Assembly (NCBI GenBank): GCA_002478115.1
Contig: DLMH01000031.1
Coordinates: 1-35,029, forward strand
Length of the DNA: 35,029 bases
Source of the DNA: Candidatus Acidiferrum typicum
Lineage (GTDB): Bacteria; Acidobacteriota; Terriglobia; Acidiferrales; UBA7541
Direction of reading: 5' to 3'
Shown: positions 1-7,893 of the stretch, piece after piece
Position numbering within the stretch: position 1 is the stretch's first letter
Layout of the letters: each line of letters begins with the position of its first letter
Notes under the pieces: generated by a model
What the model saw: the letters and a program-made list of their open reading frames with translations, nothing else
Told to the model about the DNA's origin: nothing
Databases searched by the model: none
Position numbers and translations under genes: made by a program

Positions 1-1
1 G

Positions 2-613
2 GGCGAAGCGAATGATTACGTCGGCAAAGGGCTCTCCGGCGGCACGGTGGTGATTGCCTCGGGGAAGAACGCTTCCAAGCGCGGCGACGTGCTGGCGGGC
101 AACACGGTTTTGTATGGCGCGACTTCCGGTCAGCTTTTCGTCGCGGGGCAAGCGGGCGAACGCTTTGCGGTGCGCAATAGCGGTGCGGTAGCCGTGGTGG
201 AAGGCGTGGGCCAGCACGGCTGCGAGTATATGACCGGGGGCGTTGTGGCGGTGTTGGGCCCGGCAGGATTAAATTTCGGGTCGGGGATGACCGGCGGGCT
301 GGCGTACGTTCTTCGTACCGAAGCGGAACACATTCTCAACACAGAGTTCGTCCTGCCGCACGAATTGGAACAGATGGAAGAGCGCTGCCTCCGCGGATTG
401 CTCGAAACCCATCTGGCGCTCACAGGCAGCCCTCGCGCTTTTCGCTACCTGGCGATGTCATCGCTGCCATTTCTGCGCATCCAGCCGATTCATTTCCAGG
501 GAACGCTGGAAGGGGCCTGGAAAGCGGCTTCGCCGCGGATTGGCGATTGGCTGCCCGCTGCCGCGGCAAACTATTTCGGGGCGCAATCCAGCCCCGCGCC
601 GCAGTATGCTTGA
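2..613 (+). CDS. gltB: Glutamate synthase large subunit, C-terminal part (5' truncated by window edge)
   Basis: Only the last ~203 codons are present; the frame is open to the left edge. They form the GXGXG right-handed beta-helix domain that closes the glutamate synthase alpha subunit. Visible hallmarks are the segment [14 protein letters not shown] at the very start, then the regularly spaced glycine turns ...[17 protein letters not shown]..., ...[19 protein letters not shown] and GGVVAVLG...NFGSGMTGG. The enzyme makes two glutamates from glutamine and 2-oxoglutarate in ammonia assimilation. This C-terminal domain is structural rather than catalytic. The tail ([14 protein letters not shown]...FLRIQP) matches the usual end of the family, so the 3' end is intact. 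A LysR gene follows 65 bp downstream on the same strand. Confidence 0.93.
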   Translation, partial: GEANDYVGKGLSGGTVVIASGKNASKRGDVLAGNTVLYGATSGQLFVAGQAGERFAVRNSGAVAVVEGVGQHGCEYMTGGVVAVLGPAGLNFGSGMTGGLAYVLRTEAEHILNTEFVLPHELEQMEERCLRGLLETHLALTGSPRAFRYLAMSSLPFLRIQPIHFQGTLEGAWKAASPRIGDWLPAAAANYFGAQSSPAPQYA

Positions 614-632
614 GTCCCGCGGAATCTTTACC

Positions 633-659
633 TTAGACTTACAAATTATTCGTTATACT
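633..659 (+). promoter_or_regulatory. Possible sigma70-type promoter for the LysR gene
   Basis: The short AT-rich gap after gltB holds TTAGAC (633-638) and TATACT (654-659), separated by 15 bp, which is shorter than the optimal 17. The ATG at 679 follows 19 bp later. The local AT richness (AAATTATTCGTTAT) stands out from the GC-rich surroundings and could also contain an autoregulatory LysR site, though no clean T-N11-A palindrome was found. Confidence 0.35.
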
Positions 660-678
660 CCTACGAGAGATTTCAACT

Positions 679-1578
679 ATGGACTTCGATCAACTTACTA
701 CATTCGTTCAGGTGTCTAAACTCAAGAGCTTTTCCAAGGCGGGGCAAAAGGTGTTTCGCTCGCAGTCCGCGGTGAGCGCGCAGATTCGCCAGTTGGAGCA
801 GGCCTATCACGCCAAACTGCTGGACCGCTCCGCGAAATCGGTGGAGCTGACGCCGGCGGGCGAAGTGCTCTTCGAGTTTGCCGAGCGGCTGTTGCGGCTG
901 CGCGACGAATCCATGCAGGTAGTGGCAGACCGCGGCAATGTCGTGCAAGGCCCGGTCGCTTTTGGCGCCAACGAAGCGACGTGCTTGTACCTGTTGCCGG
1001 ATATTCTGGCGGAATTTCAGCGGCGCTACCCGCTGGTGCAGATCAGCATTTACCGCAATTTCAGCCACAAGATTCTGCAGCGGCTGGAGGATGGGTCGCT
1101 GGATTTGGGGATTGTCACGCTGCCGGTGAAATCGCCCAATCTGAAGATGCACACGATCAATCGCGACCGGCTGCGCTTCATGGTGAGCGCGAAGAATCCG
1201 ATGGCGCAACGCAGCCATGTGACGCTCGAGGAGGTCGCCTCCTCGCCACTGATTTTCCCCAAGACCGGGTTCACGCGGCAGGTGCTGGACAAGTTGTTCC
1301 GGCCGTACCGCTCGCGTTTGCGCATCGCCATGGAATTGCCCAGCATCGGCATGATCAAGACGTTTGTCGCGGCGGATGTAGGCATCTCGATCATCAGCGA
1401 AAGCTTCGCACGCGATCAGGTGAAAAGCGGCGAAGTGAAGCTGCTGAATGTGGAAGGTTTCGATCTTTACCGCGAACTCGCGCTGGTTTACCGGCGGGAC
1501 CGCAGCCTGCCACGCGCGGTGCAGGCGCTCATCGGGATGATCCGCGAAATCCGCAAGCCCGGCGAGGCGCAGAGCTAA
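679..1578 (+). CDS. LysR-family transcriptional regulator
   Basis: This 299-aa protein has the normal length for a LysR regulator. Residues 1-60 are the winged helix-turn-helix (MDFDQLTTFVQV...SFSKAGQKVFRSQSAVSAQIRQLE), followed by the linker helix. Residues ~90-290 are the periplasmic-binding-protein-like effector domain (GPVAFGANEATCLYLLPDILAEFQRRYP...DLGIVTLP...VAADVGISIISES). Such proteins are cytosolic tetramers that activate or repress nearby genes in response to a small ligand. The target is unknown. The gene lies between gltB and a molybdoenzyme gene, both co-directional, so nitrogen or sulfur metabolism genes are reasonable targets, but this is only inference from context. The ATG start gives the canonical N-terminus of the family. 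Confidence 0.92.
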   Translation: MDFDQLTTFVQVSKLKSFSKAGQKVFRSQSAVSAQIRQLEQAYHAKLLDRSAKSVELTPAGEVLFEFAERLLRLRDESMQVVADRGNVVQGPVAFGANEATCLYLLPDILAEFQRRYPLVQISIYRNFSHKILQRLEDGSLDLGIVTLPVKSPNLKMHTINRDRLRFMVSAKNPMAQRSHVTLEEVASSPLIFPKTGFTRQVLDKLFRPYRSRLRIAMELPSIGMIKTFVAADVGISIISESFARDQVKSGEVKLLNVEGFDLYRELALVYRRDRSLPRAVQALIGMIREIRKPGEAQS

Positions 1579-1674
1579 GCTGCGATTCGCTCTCGGCCTT
1601 TGGCCGGTAGACGAGCGTTTGCCTGTCGGGGTCCGGCTTTGATACCTTTTGGCTCCCACCACATCTAATTAGGC

Positions 1675-2694
1675 ATGGAACGCCGCCACTTTATCTCCAT
1701 CGCGGGCGGGCTTGGGATTGGCCTGCTCATTCCGGGGCTGGCGTATCGCTACATGATGCGCGGGATAAACGTTGGAAACGCCAATGTGCGCGCGTATCTG
1801 AACGATGGGCCGCAGGCGGCGTTGCGCGCGATTACGCCTACGGAAGATCTCTACGTGATGTCGTCGCATGGCGAGCCGGCCGTGGATGTAAAAACGTGGT
1901 CGCTGGCGATTAACGGACTCGTCAAGAATCCGTTGAAATTCAGCTACGGCGTAATGCGAGCGCTGCCTGCCTACGAAACGACGCTGACGCTGGAATGTAT
2001 CTCGAACGCGGTCGGCGGCCGCTTGATCGGGAACGCCAACTGGAAGGGCACGCTGCTGAAGCCGCTGGTGGAGCGCGCGGGCATTCTTCCGGAGGCGAAG
2101 TACGCGGTGTTCTATGCGGCCGAGGGTTACACCACGGGGCATCCTGTCGAGCGCTTTGCGGACCCCGCGAATTTTCTCGCATACGAAATGAATGGCGAGC
2201 CTCTAACGAAGCAGCATGGATTTCCGCTGCGCGTGCTGATGCCGGGGCGCTACGGCATGAAGATGCCCAAGTGGCTGACGCGCATCGAATTCGTGAACAA
2301 GGAATATCTGGGATTCTGGGAATGGCAGGGCTGGTCGAATATCGGAGACCGGCAGACGCGCGCGGTCGTGGACGATCCGCGGGATCAGGGCAAAATCAGC
2401 GGGGACACTTTCGTAGTGACCGGCTACGCGCTGGCGGACGTTTCCGGCGCATCCAAAGTGGAGCTTTCGACCGACGGTGGCGACCACTGGGAAGAAGTGG
2501 AGATCTTCAGCAACCCGCAGCCATCGCAGGTTTGGGCCTTCTGGAAATATGTGTGGAAGAATCCGCGAAAAGGGAAGCACACGTTGCAGGTGCGCGCCAC
2601 GGATGGGCGAGGGAAAGTGCAGACCTCCACTGAACGCGGCGAATGGCCCGATGGCGCAACGGGATATCACACCATTGAAGTGACAGTGGGTTGA
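1675..2694 (+). CDS. Tat-exported sulfite-oxidase-family molybdopterin oxidoreductase
   Basis: A 339-aa protein of the sulfite oxidase/MsrP (YedY) fold. The N-terminus has a twin-arginine motif (ERRHFIS) followed by a hydrophobic stretch (IAGGLGIGLLIPGLAY), predicting folded export to the periplasm. Residues ~60-230 are the molybdopterin-binding domain. Cys108 in TLECISN is the expected molybdenum ligand, and RVLMPGRYGMKMPKWLTRIEFV contributes further cofactor contacts. Residues ~240-338 form the Ig-like Mo-co dimerisation domain (SGDTFVVTGYALADVSG...VELSTDGGDHW). That second domain favours a soluble sulfite-dehydrogenase-type enzyme over MsrP, which lacks it. No haem domain and no membrane partner such as MsrQ is visible nearby, so the electron acceptor is unknown. 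The substrate, sulfite or another oxyanion/sulfoxide, cannot be fixed from sequence. Confidence 0.88.
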   Translation: MERRHFISIAGGLGIGLLIPGLAYRYMMRGINVGNANVRAYLNDGPQAALRAITPTEDLYVMSSHGEPAVDVKTWSLAINGLVKNPLKFSYGVMRALPAYETTLTLECISNAVGGRLIGNANWKGTLLKPLVERAGILPEAKYAVFYAAEGYTTGHPVERFADPANFLAYEMNGEPLTKQHGFPLRVLMPGRYGMKMPKWLTRIEFVNKEYLGFWEWQGWSNIGDRQTRAVVDDPRDQGKISGDTFVVTGYALADVSGASKVELSTDGGDHWEEVEIFSNPQPSQVWAFWKYVWKNPRKGKHTLQVRATDGRGKVQTSTERGEWPDGATGYHTIEVTVG

Positions 2695-2722
2695 AGATCG
2701 CGGAAAAATTTCCCGACGCGCG

Positions 2723-3694
2723 TTATTTTGCGCTGAAGTCCAGGCTGGCGATGGCGTGGGCGATCACGTTTTCCTGAATCTGGATGAGGTCCGTGTCCGC
2801 GAAGGTCATGCCGAGGACGGTGAAAATTTCGCCGCCGTGCGCAATTACCGCAAGCGTGCCGGACCAGTCGTGTTCATCGGCCACGCCGCGATAGCGGTAT
2901 TCGATGGCCGCCTGGCCGCCCACAACGGTCTTGCGCTCGGAAAGCAGCCGGTAATTCTCATACACATCATGGAGGCGTTCTTCGACGGCTTTTGCGGCAG
3001 CGTCGAGAGGCGTCTTGGTTTTTTCGCGGGCCACGACGAGCAGCGTGGATTCGTTCGAGGTGCCCATGGCGACGATCGCGTTCGGCAGCGTTTGCCCGGC
3101 GCCATCGATAAGCTGCCAGCTCGGGGCCTTGAAGATGCGGAACCCAAATTCGTGATTGATGTAGAGATTGCCCTGAATTTCTTCGCGATTGGCGGGAGGC
3201 TCTTCCTTCGGCGGCGGAGGCGGCGCCGCGGCAGCAGCCAAAGCCGTTTTGGGCGCAGCGTTCGGCGCCTTGATCGCGGGCGGCGGGGAATCGGGTTTGT
3301 TGGAGGAAACCGGGATTTCCGGGCGCACGGCCAGATTATTGATGATGGGGGCGCTGGATTTCGTGTTGGCATTCGTGACGCTGGCCGGCGGCTCTTTGCT
3401 CTTGGTCACGGCAGACTCCGCCTTCAGTGATGCGCCGGCCGCTGGTTTTTTCGGCGCAGGGGTTGCGGCGGGCGTGCTGGGAATAATTTGCGCGATCTTG
3501 TCTTTTTCCACGAGGACGTAGCCATAGTCGGTTTTGACTTTGAACATGTTGTCTTCGTAGGCCACGATCACGCCGTAGAGCTTTTTGCCGTCCTTCAAGC
3601 GGATTTCGTCGGCGCGGCCAGGTGCGGCGAGGAAGCCCAAAGTGAACAAAACGAGCAGGGCTGCCAGGACCCGGAAATGGCTGGAAGTACTCAT
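2723..3694 (-). CDS. Exported protein with SH3-like N-domain, Pro/Ala linker and PsbP/DUF1795-like C-domain
   Basis: I start the gene at the ATG at 3694 because it begins a clear Sec signal peptide (MSTSSHFRVLAALLVLFTLGFLAAPGRADE, given as residues 1-30). The frame stays open to 3931, but that extension is low-complexity Arg/Pro/Ala and overlaps the upstream small gene, so it is unlikely to be coding. The mature 323-aa precursor has a short SH3/Sm-like barrel (EIRLKDGKKLYGVIVAYEDN...VLVEKDKIAQI), a ~90-residue Ala/Pro/Lys-rich linker, and a C-terminal domain (NHEFGFRIFKAPSWQL...AIEYRYRG...FADTDL) resembling PsbP/Mog1-type folds. The function is unknown, probably a periplasmic envelope protein. 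It is the last gene of the leftward block led by the translesion polymerases; co-transcription is possible. Confidence 0.8.
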   Translation of the reverse strand: MSTSSHFRVLAALLVLFTLGFLAAPGRADEIRLKDGKKLYGVIVAYEDNMFKVKTDYGYVLVEKDKIAQIIPSTPAATPAPKKPAAGASLKAESAVTKSKEPPASVTNANTKSSAPIINNLAVRPEIPVSSNKPDSPPPAIKAPNAAPKTALAAAAAPPPPPKEEPPANREEIQGNLYINHEFGFRIFKAPSWQLIDGAGQTLPNAIVAMGTSNESTLLVVAREKTKTPLDAAAKAVEERLHDVYENYRLLSERKTVVGGQAAIEYRYRGVADEHDWSGTLAVIAHGGEIFTVLGMTFADTDLIQIQENVIAHAIASLDFSAK

Positions 3695-3732
3695 GGGGAA
3701 AGTATGCGGCTGGCGAATGGGAGCCGCAACAT

Positions 3733-4041
3733 TTAGCCGGGCGGCGGTGTCCGGCGTGCTACCTCCGCGAGAATGGCGGCAATGCGGCGGACCAGGCGCT
3801 CGAGTTCCGCGAGGGCCGCGTCCAGTCGGGCGCGCAGGGGGTCGGGGAGACGCGCGTGGTTCTGCTGGAGCGCCAGCGCTTCGGCGAGCATGCGCAGCTC
3901 TTTGCGGTGGCGGGGATTCAAGCGTTCCCACAGGCGGCGCTTGCTGCTGCGATTGCGGCCCAGCCAGGCTTCGGCGGATTCGACGGAGCGGCCGGTCTGC
4001 GGCTCGGGTGGTGGTGGCGAGTTGTTGGTTGTTGGGAGCAT
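3733..4041 (-). CDS. Small conserved-looking helical protein downstream of dnaE2
   Basis: A 102-aa ORF starting 13 bases after the dnaE2 stop and ending 38 bases before the next gene on the same strand, so it fits an operon. The N-terminal ~25 residues are Pro/Ser/Thr-rich. The rest is strongly basic and predicted helical (WLGRNRSSKRRLWERLNP RHRKELRMLAEALALQQ, then a heptad-like LRARLDAALAELERLVRRIAAILAEV). It ends in RRTPPPG. I do not recognise the family. The tight spacing behind a polymerase gene suggests translational coupling, and the amphipathic helix could be a protein-protein contact. It could still be a non-coding shadow in GC-rich DNA. Confidence 0.55.
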   Translation of the reverse strand: MLPTTNNSPPPPEPQTGRSVESAEAWLGRNRSSKRRLWERLNPRHRKELRMLAEALALQQNHARLPDPLRARLDAALAELERLVRRIAAILAEVARRTPPPG

Positions 4042-4054
4042 TGGTCGAATTCCG

Positions 4055-7000
4055 TTACGCTTTCAATCGCTCCAACGCCTCCGCTCTCACCTGTCCGCCT
4101 TCTTCGACGCGGCCGGTGACGCGCATGGCGCGCGTTTCGTAGACCAGCCCGCCGTACTTGTCATACGCTTCGGGGAAAAGAATCACCTCGTAGATGCCGC
4201 GCTGATCTTCCAGCGTGACAAACATCATGTTGCGGTAGTTCTTCGTGCCCACATGGCGGAAGGTGACCACCCAGCCGCACAGCGTCACGCGTTTTCCGGT
4301 GCGTTGCGGCAGTTCATCGCTCCAGGCTTCGCCGTTGCGCGGCAGGAAATCGAGCGGGTGGCCGCTCACGCACACTTCCAGAATTTCCCGTTCATAGCGT
4401 AACTTTTGCTCCGGCGTGTACTCGGCGGTATGAATTTCACGCAAGGCCATGGCGATGGAGTCGTCGTGCTCCATCTCCGCGAAAAGCACGGGTGCGGCGC
4501 TGGAAACCACGCCCGAGTTGTGTTCGGACAAATCCGTAAAATTGTCATTCCGAGGGCGGTTCTTGCCCGAGGAATCTGCTTTTTCCGTATCCATTGATGC
4601 GGCCAAGCGAACAGCACGCGGCCGCGCATGCCCATGCTGCCCCTTGGCCTGCAGAAGATTCCACTGCCAGAGCATCGCCGGGCGCGTCATGGCGCAGACG
4701 CCGTCGAACGCGCCGCACTTGATCAACGCTTCGATTTCATCGCGTTCCGCCGGGATGCGCGCCAGAAAATCCTCCAGCGAATGGAATAGGCCGTGCTTTT
4801 CGCGCGAGCGCTGGATCGCCAGGATCGTTTCCACGCGCAGGCCCTTCACCTGCATCAGGCCGACACGCAGCGCGCGGTTACTCTGAGGAGCGATGGGCTT
4901 GCCGTCCGCGTTCCACTCCGCGGTGTACTCCATGCGCGAATGATTCACCGAGGGCAGGAGCACGGCGATGCCCCAGCGCTTGGCCTCCTCGACGTAAGCG
5001 GAAACGTGATAGAAGCCCGCACCGGCGCTGCACATGGCGGCAAGAAATTCCGCGGTGTGGTGCGTTTTCAGGTAGGTCATGCGGTAGGAGATGTCCGCAT
5101 AAGTGGCCGCGTGGGCTTTGCAGAAGCCGAAGCCCGCGAATTTCTCCACCATCATCCAGGTTTCTTCGCGCTCGGCCCCTTGCAAGCCCATTTGCTCCGC
5201 GGCTTTCAGAAATTTGCCGCGGAGGCGCTCGCGTTCGCGCTGCCCGGAAAATTTTGCCGCCGAACGCCGCACCAGGTCCGCTTCCGCCAGGGACATCCCG
5301 CCCACGGCTTGCGCGATCTGCATCACTTGTTCCTGGTAGATGCACACGCCCAGCGTGTCGCCAAGAATACTTTTCAGCGAGTCGTGCGCGTAAATTACCG
5401 GTGCTTGCTTGCGCAGCCGCTTCAGGAAAAGCTCTTTCGAGCCATATTCGGAAGCGCCGGGACGGATCAGCGCCAGGGCTGCGGCCATTTCCTCGAGTGC
5501 GCGCGCTTTCATGGTGCGCAATAACCCGCGCATGCCGGGGGATTCGATCTGAAAAACGCCCATGGTGCGGCCTTCGGCGATGACCGCGCAGGTGGCGGGA
5601 TCGTTTTCCGGTATCGCCGCAAAATCGATGGTGCGGGCCTTCGGGCAAGGCGTTACGCCATCCGCCGCCACGCCGCTCTTCTCCTCTGCCTTCTTTACCT
5701 CCTTTATTTCCTCAACCTCTTTCTCAATGTTGTCCAGCGCCAGCGACATGGTCGTAAGCCCGCGCTGCCCCAGCAAATCCATTTTGATCAGGCCGAGCGC
5801 TTCGATCGCGTTCATATCGTATTGCGTGACGACGATGCCCTTGGCGGCGCGTTCCAGCGGCGCCAGATGCGTCAGCGGACGCGCGGCAATCACCGTGCCG
5901 CATGGATGGATGCCCAGATGGCGCGGCGCATCGTCCAGCCGCAGGGCCACTTGCAGAATCGTTTTCCAGGGCTCGTCGTTGACGGGCAGGTTGCGGCACT
6001 CCGGCAAATTCTTGATGGCATCAAGAATCTCGCGCACCGGGCGGTGCGGCAGGCGTTTGGTGAAGTGATTCACTTCGCCGGGAGGCACGCCGAAGACTTT
6101 GGCGATTTCGCGCACGGCCAGGCGCGCGTGCATGGTGATGAAGCTGCCGATCATTGCCACGCGAGGGCCTTGCCGGTCCTCCGCGACATGCGCCGCGCCC
6201 CAGCGCGCGTAGACGTAGTCGAGGAGTTCATCGCGGCGCGCGCCGCAGATATCAATATCAATGTCCGGGCAATCGCCGCGCTGCACGTTCAGGAAGCGCT
6301 CGAAATAGAGGCCCCAGCGCAGCGGGCAGACGCAGGAAATGCCCAAGCAGTAAGTGACCATGGAACTGGCCGCGGAGCCGCGCGCCACCGCGGGAATGCC
6401 GCGGCGATTGGCTTCTTCGACGATGTCCCAAACGAGCAGGAAATACGGCGCCAGATTCAGCTTGTCGATGACTTCGAGTTCGTGCGTCAGGCGCGCAAGC
6501 ACTTCGGGGCGCAATGGGCGATAGCGTTTGCGGGCGCCTTCAAAGCTGAGTTTCCACAAATAGGAGAAGGGCGATTCGCCCGGCGGCACGGGAAACTCCG
6601 GGAAGATGAGCTTGCCGAGTTCGAGTTGCAGGTTACAGCGCTCGGCGATGTCCAGCGTGGCGCGCAGGAGTTGCGGGTAATCGGGAAAGAGGCGCTGCAT
6701 TTCGGCGGCGGGCTTGAACCAGGCTTCGCCGGTGGTGATTTCGGGCGGGGCCACGGTGGTCAGCAAGCTGCCCGTGCGGATGGCATTCACGGCGCGATGA
6801 TGGAGATGCTCTTCGGGCTTCAGGAAGTGGACGTTGTTGGTGGCGACGAGCGGGATGTTCATTTCCCGCCCCAGCCGCTCCGCCTCCCGCAATATCCGCC
6901 CATCCCCCGGCGAAAGATGCTGCACGGCGAGATACAGCCGGTCGCCAAAAATTTCCTTCAAGTTTGTGTAGCGGCCGCCTTCTGAGGCGGGCGCTTTTGC

Positions 7001-7555
7001 CGGAGCGCAGCATGCTGCGCCCCTACCAGCAAGATCCATCTGTAACAATGCTGACGCCGGCCACAACGCCATCACCCCGGCGCTGTGCGTTGCCAATTCT
7101 TCCAGTGTGACGGCCCGGCTGGCGTCCTCTGCAAACGTTTCTTGTCCGAGGCGCAACGCGCCAAGGTGCCGCAGCGTGGTTAACTGGCATAAGTTGCTGT
7201 AACCCGCCGCATCCATGGCCAGCAACACCAGCGGTACAGCCGCGGAATTGTCATCCCGAGCGGAGGGCCGATGGTTTTCATCGGCCCGCAGTCGAGGGAT
7301 CTCTCTTCCTCTTCCCGCCCCTCGCCCCTCGCCACTAGCCACTTGCATTTCCACCTCGAGCACAACGCCAAGAATCGGCTTCACCCCCGCCTTCCGCGCC
7401 GCCTGATAGAACGGCACCGCCGCATACATCCCGTTCGTATCCGTCAGCGCCACGGCGGGCATTTTCTGCTCCACCGCGGCGGCAATGATTTCCTCCGGAG
7501 GATTGACGCCCCGCAGGAACGAATAATGGCTGTGACACTGCAAATGCACGAACAT
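4055..7555 (-). CDS. dnaE2: Error-prone DNA polymerase III alpha subunit (DnaE2/ImuC)
   Basis: A 1166-aa C-family polymerase for translesion DNA synthesis. It opens with a PHP domain (MFVHLQCHSHYSFLRGVNPPE), the short N-terminus typical of DnaE2 rather than replicative DnaE1. The palm has PDIDID near residues 426-435 and KMDLLG near 590, which supply the three catalytic aspartates. QRERERLRGKF and GFCKAHAATYADISYRMTYLKTHH belong to the fingers. A helix-hairpin-helix region (FLARIPAERDEIEALIKCGAFD) and OB fold (VTLCGWVVTFRHVGTKNYRNMMFVTLED) follow. Known DnaE2 proteins are about 1040-1080 aa. The excess is largely explained by three in-frame interspersed repeats (plus-strand 7249-7310, 6966-7025, 4542-4586), with a Lys/Glu-rich insert near 5640-5730. 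A Y-family polymerase gene lies upstream on the same strand; no imuA is visible. Confidence 0.95.
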   Translation of the reverse strand: MFVHLQCHSHYSFLRGVNPPEEIIAAAVEQKMPAVALTDTNGMYAAVPFYQAARKAGVKPILGVVLEVEMQVASGEGRGAGRGREIPRLRADENHRPSARDDNSAAVPLVLLAMDAAGYSNLCQLTTLRHLGALRLGQETFAEDASRAVTLEELATHSAGVMALWPASALLQMDLAGRGAACCAPAKAPASEGGRYTNLKEIFGDRLYLAVQHLSPGDGRILREAERLGREMNIPLVATNNVHFLKPEEHLHHRAVNAIRTGSLLTTVAPPEITTGEAWFKPAAEMQRLFPDYPQLLRATLDIAERCNLQLELGKLIFPEFPVPPGESPFSYLWKLSFEGARKRYRPLRPEVLARLTHELEVIDKLNLAPYFLLVWDIVEEANRRGIPAVARGSAASSMVTYCLGISCVCPLRWGLYFERFLNVQRGDCPDIDIDICGARRDELLDYVYARWGAAHVAEDRQGPRVAMIGSFITMHARLAVREIAKVFGVPPGEVNHFTKRLPHRPVREILDAIKNLPECRNLPVNDEPWKTILQVALRLDDAPRHLGIHPCGTVIAARPLTHLAPLERAAKGIVVTQYDMNAIEALGLIKMDLLGQRGLTTMSLALDNIEKEVEEIKEVKKAEEKSGVAADGVTPCPKARTIDFAAIPENDPATCAVIAEGRTMGVFQIESPGMRGLLRTMKARALEEMAAALALIRPGASEYGSKELFLKRLRKQAPVIYAHDSLKSILGDTLGVCIYQEQVMQIAQAVGGMSLAEADLVRRSAAKFSGQRERERLRGKFLKAAEQMGLQGAEREETWMMVEKFAGFGFCKAHAATYADISYRMTYLKTHHTAEFLAAMCSAGAGFYHVSAYVEEAKRWGIAVLLPSVNHSRMEYTAEWNADGKPIAPQSNRALRVGLMQVKGLRVETILAIQRSREKHGLFHSLEDFLARIPAERDEIEALIKCGAFDGVCAMTRPAMLWQWNLLQAKGQHGHARPRAVRLAASMDTEKADSSGKNRPRNDNFTDLSEHNSGVVSSAAPVLFAEMEHDDSIAMALREIHTAEYTPEQKLRYEREILEVCVSGHPLDFLPRNGEAWSDELPQRTGKRVTLCGWVVTFRHVGTKNYRNMMFVTLEDQRGIYEVILFPEAYDKYGGLVYETRAMRVTGRVEEGGQVRAEALERLKA
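4542..4586 (+). repeat. Family B interspersed repeat, in frame inside dnaE2 (C-terminal region)
   Basis: Plus-strand edges TTGTCATTCCGAG and GAGGAATCTGC bracket a small GGGC...GCCC hairpin, the same architecture as the intergenic B copies at 9505-9583, 10538-10573 and 12142-12198. Read on the minus strand it encodes the polar segment SSGKNRPRNDNF between the HhH and OB regions of DnaE2, a place where related proteins have a variable linker. Confidence 0.65.
6966..7025 (+). repeat. Family D hairpin followed by inverse family F hairpin, in frame inside dnaE2
   Basis: TGTAGCGGCCGCCTTCTGAG (starting near 6967) matches the D copy at 7859-7885, with the same TTCTGA loop. It is followed by a 16-base perfect palindrome (7005-7020) leading into CCCCTAC, the reverse of the GTAGGGG edge seen at 10446. 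On the minus strand it encodes an Ala/Gly/Cys-rich insert (AGRGAACCAPAKAPASEGGR) after the PHP region of DnaE2. The peptide looks unlike its surroundings. Confidence 0.65.
7249..7310 (+). repeat. Family B interspersed repeat, in frame inside the DnaE2 PHP domain
   Basis: It begins TGTCATCCCGAG, contains a perfect 9-bp stem (7265-7273 with 7279-7287) and ends GAGGGATCTCTCTTC. A 21-base stretch at its right end (7288-7308) is identical to 9563-9583 in the non-coding spacer upstream of the Y-family polymerase. On the minus strand it encodes a polar insert (GREIPRLRADENHRPSARDD) between two beta strands of the PHP domain. Confidence 0.75.
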
Positions 7556-7893
7556 GGGAGATGACCTGGGGCAGCGATTCTGTGGGTAGGGGCGAGAGGG
7601 AAAGCGTTACGAAAACATTCCGAAGCGGGTCCTGTAGTGGCCGATCTTTAGATCGGCCACTCTTCTTATTTGTTATTCCTGATTTTCCATTTCGTTAAAC
7701 CGAGAAACGCCAGTCTAAAGACTGGCCACTACAAATTGCTGGTCGTTCCGGTTGTGTCTGTGTTGCGTTGGCGGTCCGCCTCAGAAGGCGGACCCTACAA
7801 CCCCAAGAGATTATGCAGAGGAAGACGCCACATTTGTGCGGCCGGGCCCTCTTGCTTGTGTAGGGCCGGCCTTCTGAGGCCGGCCGCCATCGT
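7556..7893. repeat. Repeat-filled spacer between dnaE2 and the Y-family polymerase gene
   Basis: This 338-bp gap has no supported gene. It holds four hairpins. C1 (7634-7660) has a perfect 10-bp stem GTGGCCGATC / GATCGGCCAC around TTTA. C2 (7710-7733) is an inverted C copy with stem CCAGTC/GACTGG. D1 (7773-7800) is inverted, with arms GGTCCGCC/GGCGGACC. D2 (7860-7885) has arms of GGCCGGCCT/AGGCCGGCC. Each copy begins, in its own orientation, with TGTAG or TGTAGGG. Stems differ between copies, but both arms change together. The spacer could attenuate transcription from the upstream polymerase gene into dnaE2, but no run of T follows the hairpins. Confidence 0.7.

Noticed and set aside
673..1662. 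A 329-codon minus-strand frame opposite the LysR gene
   Set aside because: Arg/His/Gln-rich composition typical of an antisense shadow; the LysR reading is certain.
3695..3931. N-terminal extension of the exported SH3-like protein
   Set aside because: It is Arg/Pro-rich low complexity, overlaps the upstream small gene and would bury the signal peptide.
7634..7665. Intrinsic terminator after the polymerase gene
   Set aside because: The stem is strong but is followed by TCTTCTT, not a T run, and identical architecture occurs elsewhere in unrelated contexts, so it is called a repeat.
7556..7893. CRISPR array or tandem repeat in the hairpin-rich spacer
   Set aside because: The units differ in sequence and orientation and are not evenly spaced. 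They are palindromes, not direct repeats with spacers.
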